A DNA stretch of 64,000 nt from Branchiostoma floridae (lineage: Eukaryota; Chordata; Leptocardii; Amphioxiformes; Branchiostomatidae). The notes below the pieces were generated by a model, which was not told the origin of the DNA, made no database searches, and saw only the letters and a program-made list of their open reading frames with translations. A program made the position numbers and the translations under genes. The stretch is from contig NC_049995.1 in assembly GCF_000003815.2 (NCBI RefSeq), positions 17,665,797 to 17,729,796 on the forward strand, read 5' to 3'. Shown in pieces: positions 34,210 through 45,300 of the stretch. Each line of letters opens with the position of its first letter. Position 1 is the first letter of the stretch.

Positions 34210-34365
34210 TAAGGTGGTATCTCACTGCACTTGCGGCACCGGTGCGGCACTGCTGCGTTATTTTCGCCGATTTTTTATAATTCAGATCTTGCGTAATACG
34301 TAAAATTATGACTTAGAAGACAACAAAATACACAAAACGTAAGAAACTCCGTTCTTTATCCGCAA
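34210..34365. mobile_element. Left half of the 16897-type MITE
   Basis: AAGGTGGTATCTCACTGCAC end, CACCGGTGCGGCACTGC and core GACTTAGAAGACAACAAAAT, without an inverted right end. Confidence 0.7.
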
Positions 34366-34492
34366 GAACTGATCGCATCAGTACATCCGATGTACAGTAC
34401 GATTGCATCAATACACTGATCGCATCAGTACATCCGATGTTTTATGGTAAACAGGCCATCAGTCCTGACTCACGCGCAGTGTACATCAAACC

Positions 34493-34534
34493 AAGGAGGT
34501 TAAAGACTCTTTATTTAACCTCCTTGATCAAACA
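34493..34534. repeat. Short hairpin insertion
   Basis: CAAGGAGGTTAAA and TTTAACCTCCTTG are separated by nine bases and flanked by ATCAAAC on both sides. Confidence 0.7.
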
Positions 34535-35189
34535 CACGGCAATAAACACTTGCTCACTCCTCTCCAGGATACACACCAAATATGGATCCGTTACCCACAG
34601 AGAGACAAGGACGTACACCAGATATGTTAGTGATGAGCTATTTCCTGATCGAGTTAAACCAGCATTCTTCCTGAAAGATGTCTTGTATTGAACATGTAAC
34701 ACACCCATTTATGGCCACGATGAAAATATTAATAGGAGAAATGAATCTGCAACTCTGTCAAGTTGACGTTCTGAATTGATTGGTCATCAGTATTGATGCC
34801 GAAAAAAGGCGACAGTGGTCGGTGGTTGAATTATTCCCAAATCACTGATTATCTATCCCTCACCCCTCTCTTCTCTCTCTCCTCTTTCTTTCTCTCACTC
34901 CCATATCTCTCTATTTCTCTCTTTCTCCTCCCCATCTCTCTCTTCCCTCTATCTCTTTCTCTTTCCTGACGCACGTGCATTGTCCCTGAAATTCACGGAG
35001 ATGTCACTTCCTCACCCAGTCAAGGACTTATACCAAATATGGCTCTTCCACGCACACAGACAGGATGTTGTTAGTTATGAACTTTCCTGGCCGGTTTGAT
35101 CCAGGATCCTTCCTGCAGGATATTCTGTTTACAGGTAACAACTCAATTCATGGGCATGATGAAATTATAGAGAGTGTAGCACCTACTCT

Positions 35190-35425
35190 TTTCCATAAGT
35201 GTGGTGGGTTCTATAACGTGCATGGGTGTGGCTCTCCCCGAACAAGGGACCTCAATTTAACGTCTTATCCGAGGGACGGCCCTAGCCGAAGATGGGTACT
35301 CATTTTCCACCTGAGTGAAGTGAGGAAAGCCGTGTAAAGTGCCTTTTCTAAGGGCACAAGATCGGTGACACGGCAGGATTGGAACTAGGGACCTCTTTGT
35401 CCGATTACGCCACAAGATCCCACTT
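35190..35425 (-). mobile_element. tRNA-headed SINE (family A), antisense
   Basis: The minus strand shows a head with GTTCCAATCCTGCC, then GCCCTTAGAAAAGGCACTTT and GTGGAAAATGAGTACCCATC. Confidence 0.75.
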
Positions 35426-35429
35426 TTAA

Positions 35430-36610
35430 TAGTACATCATTATGAATCAAAGAACCACTTTGTTTACAGATGTCATTACGATATACCACAACTTTCGAAT
35501 ATTTACGGAAGAACAGAAAGTCGCTTTTTCTTAAAGTTGCTGAACCCACAAATTGTAGAAGAATTAAAGCCTGTCTAGATATAGCCGACAGATTCTAGTA
35601 GACTACTTTTACAGTACGGTTAAACACTGTTGATGTCACATGTATGTCCTGTTTGTTTGTGTTATGTACCTGCAATTAGCCCCCGGTCATGATCTTTCTC
35701 GTATAAACATGGGAGCTCATCTGTGTTGGCTGTTATCATGGTACATGAACTTGCAAAAGATCTTTCTCGTATGAACATGGAAGCTCATCTGTGTTTGTTG
35801 TTATCATAGTACAATGCTTAACTTTTTTTCAACACAAAGGTATACACGGATCAAATAATCTTTTATCCTAAACTCCAAGCAGATCCTACGATGGCATTAG
35901 ATAGTACCAAACTGGACAAGGAGTGTAGTCAGATATTACGAGGTGTCTATTTGCCATGTAGCCCCGGTAGCAAAACACACTCCAGCTTCACTCTTCTGCC
36001 AGTATTTGATACTATTTTATGCTACCGTAGGATCTGCTTGGAGATTACGTTTAGCCCCCTCGCAGTCAAACTGATTTACTGGACGCACAAAGGTTTGTAA
36101 ACCAATACTCCTAAGAGAAGGTAGAAACATCGCTTCGAGATAAGAAAACAAGATATAATTTGGACACGAAGACAGAATCAGATTCGATCCCTTCGTAGCC
36201 AGCGTTGACTCAAAAACCAAATTACCAACATAGATACATTTTTAGAGTAATAGGGTTAACTTTGAACAAACACGACACTTCATTCTGTTAGTAATCATAA
36301 ACATTTAACTCCTAATCGTGTTAATAGCCTCTGTCTGTCGCCTACGCAGCAGTGTCAGTCTTCACATAGCTATAACCTAGTTAGGAACGAATCAAAGAAA
36401 ATAATTGACCTGAAAAAAAGCAAATTCTGTACAGTTATGCTTGGCGCAAGTTTAGAAAAGGCCTTTATACTTGCCTACCTACCTACGCACACACGTAATG
36501 AAATTTTAAATGATAGGATTCTGTCAAGAGGATATCATTATTCCCATTTATGAAATCAGGCTTTTAGTCGAGGTCTAGTAACAAAAGAACATGACACAGT
36601 AATACTCCAT
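35430..36610. other. No gene; scattered repeat fragments
   Basis: 35668-35700 is a LINE tail (minus-type motif CTGCAATTAGCCC). AACATGG-AGCTCATCTGTGT occurs twice (about 35704 and 35776) and inverted as ACACAGATGAGCTTTCATG at 31085 and 50490. Nothing else recognised. Confidence 0.4.
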
Positions 36611-36619
36611 CGAGCATTG

Positions 36620-37545
36620 ACCACAAGTATTTTCATTTTGGAGCTTTGATGGTACAACTTATTATAAAAATCATCAGCACGATAAAATAATGCAAGTACT
36701 CCAGCAAGAATTGACCCTCAAGCACCTTCACTTTGGGACTTTGATGGAAGAACCAATTATAGAAGCATTGACCCTCAAGCACCTTTACTTTGGGACTTTG
36801 TTGGTACAACCGATTATACAATCAATGTAACATAAGCACCATACAGTAAATTCTAGTACTCCAGAGCATTGACCCCCAAGTACTTTAATTTTGGAACTTT
36901 GATGGTACAACTAATCACAGAATTGATGAGACATAATCACCGTATAGTAAATACTAGTACTCCAGTGGACATTGACCCCAAAGTACTTTAATTTTGGAAC
37001 TTTGATGGTACAACTAATTATAGAATCAATGAGACATAATCACCATATAGTAAATACTAGTACTCCAGTAGTCATCGACCCCAAAGTACTTTAATTTTGG
37101 AACTTTGATGGTACAACTAATTATACAATCAATGAAACGTAAGCACCATACAGTAAATTCTAGTACTCCAGGGGCATTGACCCCCCAAGTACTTTAATTT
37201 TGGAGCTTTGATGGCACAACTAATTATAGCATCAATGAAACATAATCACCATACAGTAAATTCTAGTACTCCAGAGCATTGACCCCCCAAGTACTTTCAT
37301 TTTGGAACTTTGATGGTACAACTAATCACAAAATTAATGAAACATAAGCACCATACAGTAAATTCTAGTACTCCAGGGGCATTGACCCCCAAGTACTTTA
37401 ATTTTGGAACTTTGATGGTACAACTAATTATAGAATCAATGAGACATAATCACCATGTAGTAAATACTAGTACTCCAGTGGACATTGACCCTCACACGTC
37501 TTTATTTTGCGATTGGAACTTGTTGGAACAATAATCATAGAACCG
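36620..37545. repeat. 103-bp minisatellite, about nine copies
   Basis: Units carry GTACTTTAATTTTGGAACTT, TGATGGTACAACTAATTATA and TACTAGTACTCCAG, with spacing 102-103 bp. Outer copies are more diverged. Confidence 0.9.
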
Positions 37546-37547
37546 AT

Positions 37548-37747
37548 CAGTAACGATACAGTAATAATCCTACGAGCATTGACCCCCAAGCACCTTTCAG
37601 TAACGATACAGTAATAATCCTACGAGCATTGACCCCCAAGCACCTTTCAGTAACGATACAGTAATAATCCTACGAGCATTGACCCCCAAGCACCTTTCAG
37701 TAACGATACAGTAATAATCCTACGAGCATTGACCCCAAAGCACCTAC
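37548..37747. repeat. 50-bp minisatellite, four copies
   Basis: CAGTAACGATACAGTAATAA plus TCCTACGAGCATTGACCCCC, identical in three consecutive units. It appears to have been re-amplified from the edge of the 103-bp array. Confidence 0.92.
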
Positions 37748-37907
37748 TTTGGGACTTTGATGGTAAACTAATTATAAGAAGTGCACTTAGTGTGCTGTTT
37801 CTTCTTCTTGCGCCAAGGCCAGTTTAAAGGCCTTTCTTGTGAGAAGTAGTAATTTGTTGGGCACATTGGGCGTTGTATATTGAAGTCAACAGCTTTAATC
37901 ACGTCTA

Positions 37908-38245
37908 ATGTATATGTCACAGGGGAGATTGGAATCTAGATGAGTGCGGGATTCTCCTAGGGAATTCCAAGCTCCTCTAGGCGAAATTAGAATTCTAATC
38001 TCTCCTAAGGTAATCTAGAATTCTCATAGGAAAGATTGGAATTGCAATCAACCCCAGGAGAGATTGGAATTTTACTAGAACTCTACAGGAACTTTAACTT
38101 TTCCTCTGAATTCTCCTGGGAGAGATTGAAATTCTACCAGGAAAATCTTTGATTTTATCAAGATTGGCCTTAAAATTTCAAACCATACAACAAAGGATGT
38201 AATGTGATGTATTCTAAAAATTCAAATCTCCCCTGTGATATACAT
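37908..38245. mobile_element. MITE with CACAGGGGAGATT ends
   Basis: Inverted ends ATGTATATGTCACAGGGG and CCCCTGTGATATACAT. Internal repeats of GGAGAGATTGGAATT-type motifs occur in both orientations. Confidence 0.75.
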
Positions 38246-38249
38246 ATTC

Positions 38250-39330
38250 ATCTACCTCATAACTTATATGAAGCAAACACGTACTGCATGCCCGAATAAT
38301 CCATTTACCCACCTTGTATCCATCTGCATTATATAAGGCAGTACCCAATGAGGTGCCGTTGAAGCCACTCGAACTCAAGACGTTTGATGTTTTTTTAAAG
38401 ACATGGGGGCGAGCAAGAAGTCACCTCGTCATCACATAACACTTCAAGTGCTGGGGATGGAGCAGCTGGAGTGGACAGCTTCTTAAAGTGGTAGGTTTGA
38501 AATATCCTGGTCTGAAATACCTTTCTTTTATTCCATAGGTGAATCTCAAGTGTAATTTTTGCCTTCTGGTGAGTGGTAGGATTTATATTGCTTTGGGTTT
38601 AGAACATAGAAAGAAACGAAACGTTTTTTTTTTCAAGGCTGTACACCCCCACGCTGTCTTGGAATGGCATATCCGTTATGTAACGGTTTGTAGCAATTTG
38701 GTGCAGCAACCTTTATATGGGCATGGCTGTTATACGTAGTGTTCTGAGAATGAGCAATTGTATATAAGTGAGTCTGTGTAGCTAGCTTGTTCAGAACAGC
38801 GAAGGACGTGGAGCATCCATCATAGGTGAGTTCTTCTTCTTTTAATGAGTTGATGATGGTAGATTTTAGTGGTTGGATGAGCATTACTTTCAGCTGCACA
38901 GAAATATGCCAACGGTATTGCACTGGACGTAGCGACGGATATGTGATGGCTAAAGTTCCTCGTTTTGTTCACAAGCAGAGATTTTTGGTCCTGTCTTACA
39001 AATAGGTTGGCTCAAATTCATGTAAAATATCAACATTTCCATTGTAACGAAATTCGTTCATATGCATTTGTATCATTTTGGTCCTTTCCGTTGTTTTCGC
39101 TATTGGATAGTCTCGTAACCTGACAACTACGATATATAAGCTCTCTATTTGTAATTGTAGTACGAACAGGAAAATGAGTGTATTAGAGGGGATTGAGGGA
39201 CCAAGAAATGGTATACAGGTTGGCCATTTCGCTTCCCCATTAGAAGGTGTATCGTTAAGGTTTTCTTACACGGTTTTCCGCTAAAAGTAGTTCTAGACGG
39301 CCGCACCAAAGGTGTAACTGCGGATATGTG
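38250..39330. other. No recognised feature
   Basis: Short ORFs on both strands lack family features. No clear repeat structure. Confidence 0.4.
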
Positions 39331-39341
39331 ATAGTATAAAG

Positions 39342-39691
39342 CAGGTCTCTAGCCAGCGTCCGTTTTTCCGTCAATTGACGGAAATTTGCTGCGTCTGACG
39401 GAAAAATTTTAAAACCAATCCGTCAAAAATCCTTGGTGGAAGCTACAGGCGGCTTGGTGACGCCGTCCACGGCTGTAAAAGCCACACACTGTTTGTTTTG
39501 CTATTGTTATGATTGTTGACAATGTGTGTCGGTGCCCTTTTGCATGCGATAATCTCATTAAAACCCGTTTTTCAAGGTCTCAATGGCAACATTTACAACT
39601 TTGAAGTGTCATAGGGCAAACGAATTTTCGCGGTTTTCACGACGATTGGAATTGGCTGACGGAAAAAAATTTCGAGCTGGCTAGAGCCCTG
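39342..39691. mobile_element. hAT-like MITE, 350 bp
   Basis: Ends CAGGTCTCTAGCCAGC and GCTGGCTAGAGCCCTG are imperfect TIRs. The 8-bp duplication GTATAAAG lies at 39334-39341 and 39692-39699. The interior has inverted CCGTCAATTGACGGAAA-like blocks. Confidence 0.9.
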
Positions 39692-39805
39692 GTATAAAGG
39701 GCTACGTGCGTCACGTTTCATCCTTACTCAGGTGGATAATGAGTACTCGTGTAAATGTTCGTATCATATGATAACATTATATAGTTTGATTATTTCCCCG
39801 GTGGT

Positions 39806-40043
39806 GGAGAGGAAGCTAGAAGGCAAACTTCATGGTACCGGTACTTTCACGAGTATGCTGAGGGTCGTGCTTAACAAGTCATGGAAACAACATCCTACTA
39901 AAGAACAATTGAATGGCAAGACTCCTGCCATATCAACCATCATCAGGGAGCGTAGGACCAGATTTGCCGGTCATTGTTTTAGGAACAAAGCAGAGCTTGC
40001 TAGTGAACTCATACTGTGGAAGACGGGTATATACGGGAGATGA
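39806..40043 (+). mobile_element. LINE reverse-transcriptase C-terminal relic (RTE-like)
   Basis: The frame reads RKLEGKLHGTGTFTSMLRVV, LNKSWKQHPTKEQLNGKTPA and STIIRERRTRFAGHCFRNKA, then ELASELILW. The (T/S)xMLRxVLxxSWKxHxTxxxLxG...IRxRRxRFAGHxxRxxxE series is a strong hallmark of RTE-like LINE ORFs. It is truncated at both ends. Confidence 0.8.
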
Positions 40044-40247
40044 GAAAGAGGATACTGCATAGTGTAAGAGAGCTAAGGAGAAGTGACTCTGCAGGTATAT
40101 AAAATGTCGTTTAAAGTGTTTTTTTTCTAGAGGCAACAAGATCTGTAGCATGCCAAAATGTGAACCCGACGTTATCCCACACGACTACACGTCAAGCGTG
40201 GCATGTAATAGCAATCATTTGTTCTACCCTGTGTTGTAGACTACCTA

Positions 40248-40803
40248 CGAGGGGCGGTCAATAAGTAATGGCCCTGACCCATTTTCCATAGCAGGAGATT
40301 AATAAAACTTGGCACAGTTATTAGTCTTTCTCTTCATAGGAACCACTCAGAGTTATGCATTTCTCCCATAGTTTGATGCAGTTCTGGAAACCGTTTTTGT
40401 AGGACAACCCAGGTTGGTCGTCCAACAGATGCCTCATTACTGGGAGCTGATTCCACAGACTTTCGGCCATGTTTGAATTCAGGATGCCAGCGTTTTACAA
40501 GGTCATATGATGGGGCATCATCACCATAAGTTTTTTTTTTTATTTCTTCAAAATCTCCTTTGGTGTGCGTCCTTTCAAATACAAAAACCGGATCACTGCG
40601 CGACACTCAACTGGCTCCATTTCACACCTGGTCCATCTCACACCTGACTCAGTTCAAACACCAGTAAATCAGAAACCGCAATTAGTTCAGAGCAATTTTT
40701 TGCAACATAACCCATAGAGATATGAATCATTACACATACAAAACTTCATCTAGATCAGACAACTGGAAGTGGATCAGGGGCATTACTTATTGCACGCCCC
40801 TTG
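40248..40803 (-). mobile_element. Internally deleted mariner, second copy
   Basis: The same family and the same internal junction (ASVGRPTWVVLQKR) as the 26694 copy, on the opposite strand, with TA on both sides. It has an extra N-terminal frameshift and a small deletion near SAPSNEAS. Confidence 0.9.
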
Positions 40804-40869
40804 TATAACAGTTTCCTTATTGTTTGCATTTATTTAGCACCAACCGTACGGTTATACTTATCCAGCTGT

Positions 40870-41065
40870 CACGGGTAGCGTAAAAGTACGAAGAATACGA
40901 AGAGTGACAGGACGTACAAAGATTGATATTGCTCTCCAGGTCAACAGCTTGTATATAAAAGAGCAGACGCCTATAAATCTTTGTTTTTATCCCAGAACCA
41001 TTCCAGAGTGGAATGCCCTGCCTGCATCCGAGGTCATTGCCCTCGCCACTGGCTGACAGGGACGC
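40870..41065 (+). mobile_element. LINE C-terminal relic
   Basis: A frame has SLYIKEQTPINLCFYPRTIP, then EWNALPASEVIALATG and a stop: the YPRTIxEWNxLP signature, different in sequence from the 21960 LINE. 41066-41275 is probably its 3' flank. Confidence 0.65.
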
Positions 41066-41354
41066 GACAATCGTTTGTAAGCCAGCCCCTTCGTTCACAC
41101 CGGTCTTTGTAACTGACTCTATCGCTGGTCGTCCTGACGGTGGTGCAGGACGACCTGGGTGGTGGATGGTGGGGAGTCCAGTTACACGGTTGATGGTCGA
41201 GCTGTAATCTTGGGCGGATGTCATCAACCAGGCGGTGCTAGTGCCTGACAATTTCAGGTTAGCCCCCATCAGTACGCCATCTTCATTCTCCTACAATCGA
41301 GAATTTGATATCATGATGAAAGTACATGTAATACAATAGGTTACAGGTTGTTCG

Positions 41355-41454
41355 NNNNNNNNNNNNNNNNNNNNNNNNNNNNNNNNNNNNNNNNNNNNNN
41401 NNNNNNNNNNNNNNNNNNNNNNNNNNNNNNNNNNNNNNNNNNNNNNNNNNNNNN
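41355..41454. other. Assembly gap, 100 N
   Basis: Exactly 100 ambiguous bases, the usual placeholder for a gap of unknown size. It lies at the left edge of the exon-1 acceptor array, where unresolved tandem copies are plausible. Confidence 0.99.
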
Positions 41455-41514
41455 AACTGTTCGTTAGAAATTCCGGCTCGCGCACCTCGGATTTCTCCTT
41501 TATCCAACATAAGT

Positions 41515-42174
41515 CTGGTTCTTTCGAGCTGCGACAGAAGGCCGTAAGAAGAAAACGAAGCAGTGAGAGAAGACAATTTTATCTAAGATATGACAACGCT
41601 CTCCTTATTCCTTCAGCCGTCTCAAAAGCCTAAGAAGAGAACGAAACAGTGAGAGAGAAGGCTGTCGCAATTATACCTAAGATGTTATAACGTTCTCCTT
41701 ATTCCCTCAGCCGCCCTTGAAGCCTTAAGAAGAGTAGGAGTAGTGAGAGAAGACAATTGAATCTTAGATGTTATAACGATGTCCTCATAATCCTTCAGCC
41801 AACCCGGAAGGCTTCAGAAGAGCACGAAGCAGTGAGAGATAACAAAGATGAACCGGATGAGCCCCAACCTCACCAACATGTCCTTTTGTAAGGTGGACAC
41901 ACAGCTATCATTAGCTGGTGTTTTACACCGAATGGCGGTTATACCGGCTATATAGATACAGATACAGAAGCTGGTGTGTTACGCCGAATGGCGGTTATAC
42001 CGGCTGTATAGATACAGATACAGAAGCTGGTGTGTTACGCTGAAGGGCGGTTATACCAGCTATATAGATACAGATACAGATGTAACTTATGTACGACGCA
42101 ATAACATCAGTATGATTCTTTCAGCTGCAACAGAAGACCATAAGAAGAGCACGAGGCAGTAAGAGAAGACCAAG
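41515..42174 (+). repeat. Tandem copies of opsin A exon-1 acceptor and 5' leader
   Basis: Five units begin near 41515, 41607, 41698, 41784 and 42112. Each has a CCTTCAG or TTTCAG-type acceptor, then a leader with CC-TAAGAAGAG-ACGA-GCAGTGAGAGA. The fourth extends into a start-codon copy at 41851 (ATG AAC CGG ATG AGC CCC, reading MNRMSPNLTNMSF) before breaking off. The last is joined to the real ATG at 42175. A LINE 3'-UTR array (41915-42085) separates the last two. Confidence 0.85.
41915..42085 (+). mobile_element. LINE 3'-UTR 56-bp repeats, three copies
   Basis: AGCTGGTGTTTTACACCG, AATGGCGGTTATACCGGC and TATATAGATACAGATACAG, in three units; the same as the 22176 array. Confidence 0.85.
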
Positions 42175-42347
42175 ATGGACCCGATGAGCCCCAACCTCAC
42201 CAACACGTCCCTGCTGCCGAACCGGACGGACCGGCCCGAGCTGACCCCGGCTGACGTCACCATGCAGCTGGTGTTCGGCTCGATGATGCTGGTCTTCGGG
42301 CTGATCGGAGTCGTCGGGAACGCCGTCGCCTTGTACGCTTTCTGCAG
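42175..42347 (+). CDS. Opsin A exon 1 (N-terminus and TM1)
   Basis: Encodes MDPMSPNLTNTSLLPNRTDR through GVVGNAVALYAFC, ending at AG-GTCAGT (phase 2). Five downstream near-copies of its last 30 or so nt follow in the intron. Confidence 0.88.
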
Positions 42348-45300
42348 GTCAGTAAACAGCTCTTCTAGATCTAAGGGGAGGGGGGGTGAGGGAAAAGCCG
42401 TCGTCTTGTACGCCTTCTGCAGGTCAGTAAAGATAGCCGTCGCCTTGTACGCCTTCTGCAGGTCAGTAAACAGCTCTTCTAGATCTAAGGGGAGGGGGGG
42501 TGAGGGAAGAGCCGTCGCCTTGTACGCCTTCTGCAGGTCTGTAAAGAACGCCGTCGGCTTGTACGCCTTCTGCAGGTCAGTAAACAACGCCGTCGGCTTG
42601 TACGCCTTCTGTAGATTACTAAAGGAACTCTTCAGCACACAGCCGTTCCAAAAACTGTTTTCAACTCGATAGAGACAGTGCCAATGTTGACGCATAAGAT
42701 GTTAGTTAAAAAAAGTGAAACCCTTCCCGCGCCAAGGGCAGTGCCCATTTCTGGCGCATAGGGCGGTGCCCATCTCTGTTTCGTTAGCCCTGGGCCACAC
42801 ACAACGCAATCACTACATCAGGGGGCTGGTCCGCTGGTAGTGATGTGTGTTCAACTTCCATACTCTTTCCCGAATGCTGAGTGCTAAGCAGAGAAAGCAG
42901 CATGTACCATTTTTATAGTCTTTGGTATGACTCGGCCGGGATCGAACTCACGACCTTCAGAATGCAAGGCGAACACTCTACCCACTAGGCCATTGCACCG
43001 GCTACGAATAAGATGTAAAAGAACAAAAATACAGGATCTATTGTTAAGTATACCCCAATCTGTGTTTATTTGTTCAACCTTCTTGGCCATAATATTATCC
43101 ACTGATAACATTATCCAATTGTATTCGCACATCTTTTGAAATGGCCTAGCAACGGCACAGAAAACGTTTCATGTACTGCGTGACTGCGTTGCTTCCTTTT
43201 GCTCATTGAATGTCCAAGCAAGCGACCACTTCCGGACGCTCAACAAACGATCATTACCTATTGTAGAAAGGAGGCAAAAGAATTGATTTCACATCATTAG
43301 AATTTTTCTTGTCACGATTGTCAGGCAAGGGCATTCATATCTCGCATCATTAGACCATTTTCTTTGTCACGAATCTTCTAAGTAAAATTCCAAGAAACCA
43401 TTTCCAAACAATGAACAAATGCGCCGTTCCTACTGCAGAAAGTAGGGCAGGCCATTCACCTTTTTTATTATGAGATCGTTACATAAAGTGTGTCAGTTGT
43501 GTTACAAGATCCAACAGTGTGGCAGGGGCATGTGGCAAGTCGTTACCAGAAATGAGAAGGTTGTTATTGAATGTAGAGCTAGCCTCAATGCTCATCAGCA
43601 AAAAGAAAGGAAAAAATGAAAAAAAAAAAGAATCTGGCCCGTTACATGAAGTTCTTCAATCGTCTTGCAAGAGCCGGTATTGTGAGAGAGGTAGCTCATT
43701 ATCTAAAGTGAGTTTTCGATTTCTGTGCCTTTAAGTTTGTGGATACAGCTTGAATAGGATTCTGCTAGCTGCGTGGCTCAGCTGACACGCACGTATACTA
43801 CTGGAAATGGTTCCAGCCCTTAGGACGGGACGTTAAGCCGTGTTCTACTGTTCATTGCTTACAGATCCATGTAGGGTAATTAAAGGGAATAACAAAATGC
43901 TCCCAACCGAAACCTCTGCTTGGAGAATACAAAGATACCAGACACATACTTTTAGTTCTTAATGCGTCAGTGTTACACTCACGATGAAGCAGTGCGCATT
44001 AAAAAAAAAGTTAAAGTTTGCCCATGCATCTACAGACGCGCAGGGTGGCGCCCATCTCAACTTCGAAGCCCTTGGGCCACACATGTGCAAGCCACTACAG
44101 CAGGGGGCTGGTCCACTGGTAGTGATGTGTGTTTAACTTCCATACTCTTCCTCATTAGTGCTGAGTGCTTAGCAGAGAAAGCAGCATGTACCATTTTTAG
44201 AGTCTTTGGTATGACTCGGCCGGGGATCGAACTCACGACCTACCGAATGCAAGGCGAACGCTCTACCCACTAGGCCATTGCACCGGTACGCATTCAGTAC
44301 TGTTATTTGTCAGCAAATAACATGTCCCTAAAAGCAGACCAATACTTAACTTTAAGCCTCCCGGCGTCGAATAGGTCATTAAGCTAATGCAACCGTCAAG
44401 AGAGGACGGCGACCATGGCGGGCATGCACGGACTTGTCGTACACCAAATCATTCTAAAGCCCCGTTTACAATTCATGCGGACGCCGGCCGAATTTGTAGA
44501 TCGGTCAGAGCTCGGCGAAAATAAACATCCCCCGAGCATCGGCTTTACTTTTTATCAAATAATCTGCACCGTCACAAATTGGACGGGGCTCGGTGTTTCC
44601 CTCCGGAAAGTTCAGTCATTGTCTTTCCTGCTTTTTTTGGTGCACAACTGACATCACACGGAGGTTTAAATCCCAACGGACGAGCTGTTAAAAGTCGCCC
44701 GAAGCCCGCGTAATCGCCCAAACGCCGGTCATTCTCCGGCCGAAAATGCCATTTGGAGCTCGTTGAAAAGTCGGCCAAGTTGAATTATTGATTTGTAAAC
44801 GTGGCTTAACCACGAAGAGTATATGAATCAAAACGCTGCTAAGTATCGTATGGTTTCATCATCATATCAGTCCGCGCCAGAACTGCTGCCAGCTCACGGC
44901 ATTCTCATTCACCTTTAGCGGGTCACAGCTTTTGCAAGTTCATGATCAGGAATATAAACCTGCCATATGCATATAGTGTCATATATTGTAAATATATATT
45001 CCCCGGGCACGACCCTCTTGATGGGAAGTTCACCACACCGAATATTCTAGAAGACTGCAAACATTAATGAATGAATGAAAGAAAAATTTATTGTACATTC
45101 ATGCTCAAACAAGCTAAGTAAGGTCGTAGCGATAAGGCACAATTTCATCTACAGAGACTACTATATATATATGTGCTGGTATGTGCAGATTCATCAATAG
45201 TTTGTTATGGTATATTTGTTGCGGAATTAGACTTAGAAATGAGTTTATATACGTCAGTAGAATTACAAGATAAGGAAAAAGAAGATGGCAAAAAAAAAGT

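Larger units (their letters stand above)
34090..35200. repeat. Degenerate three-copy tandem repeat
   Basis: Blocks CACGCGCAGTGTACATCAAA, CAGG-ATACACACCAAATATGG and TCCTG-AAGAT recur at about 34110, 34470 and 34972. Copy 1 holds a MITE half and copy 3 is followed by a SINE. Confidence 0.5.

Noticed and set aside
38539..38923. Short ORFs around 38.5-38.9 kb
   Set aside because: No homology recognised, no splice context, and the frames on both strands overlap; left as unannotated.
42087..42695. 202-codon minus-strand ORF with repeated FTDLQKAYKATA
   Set aside because: Reverse complement of the in-frame exon-1 array; open only because the repeat unit is a multiple of three.
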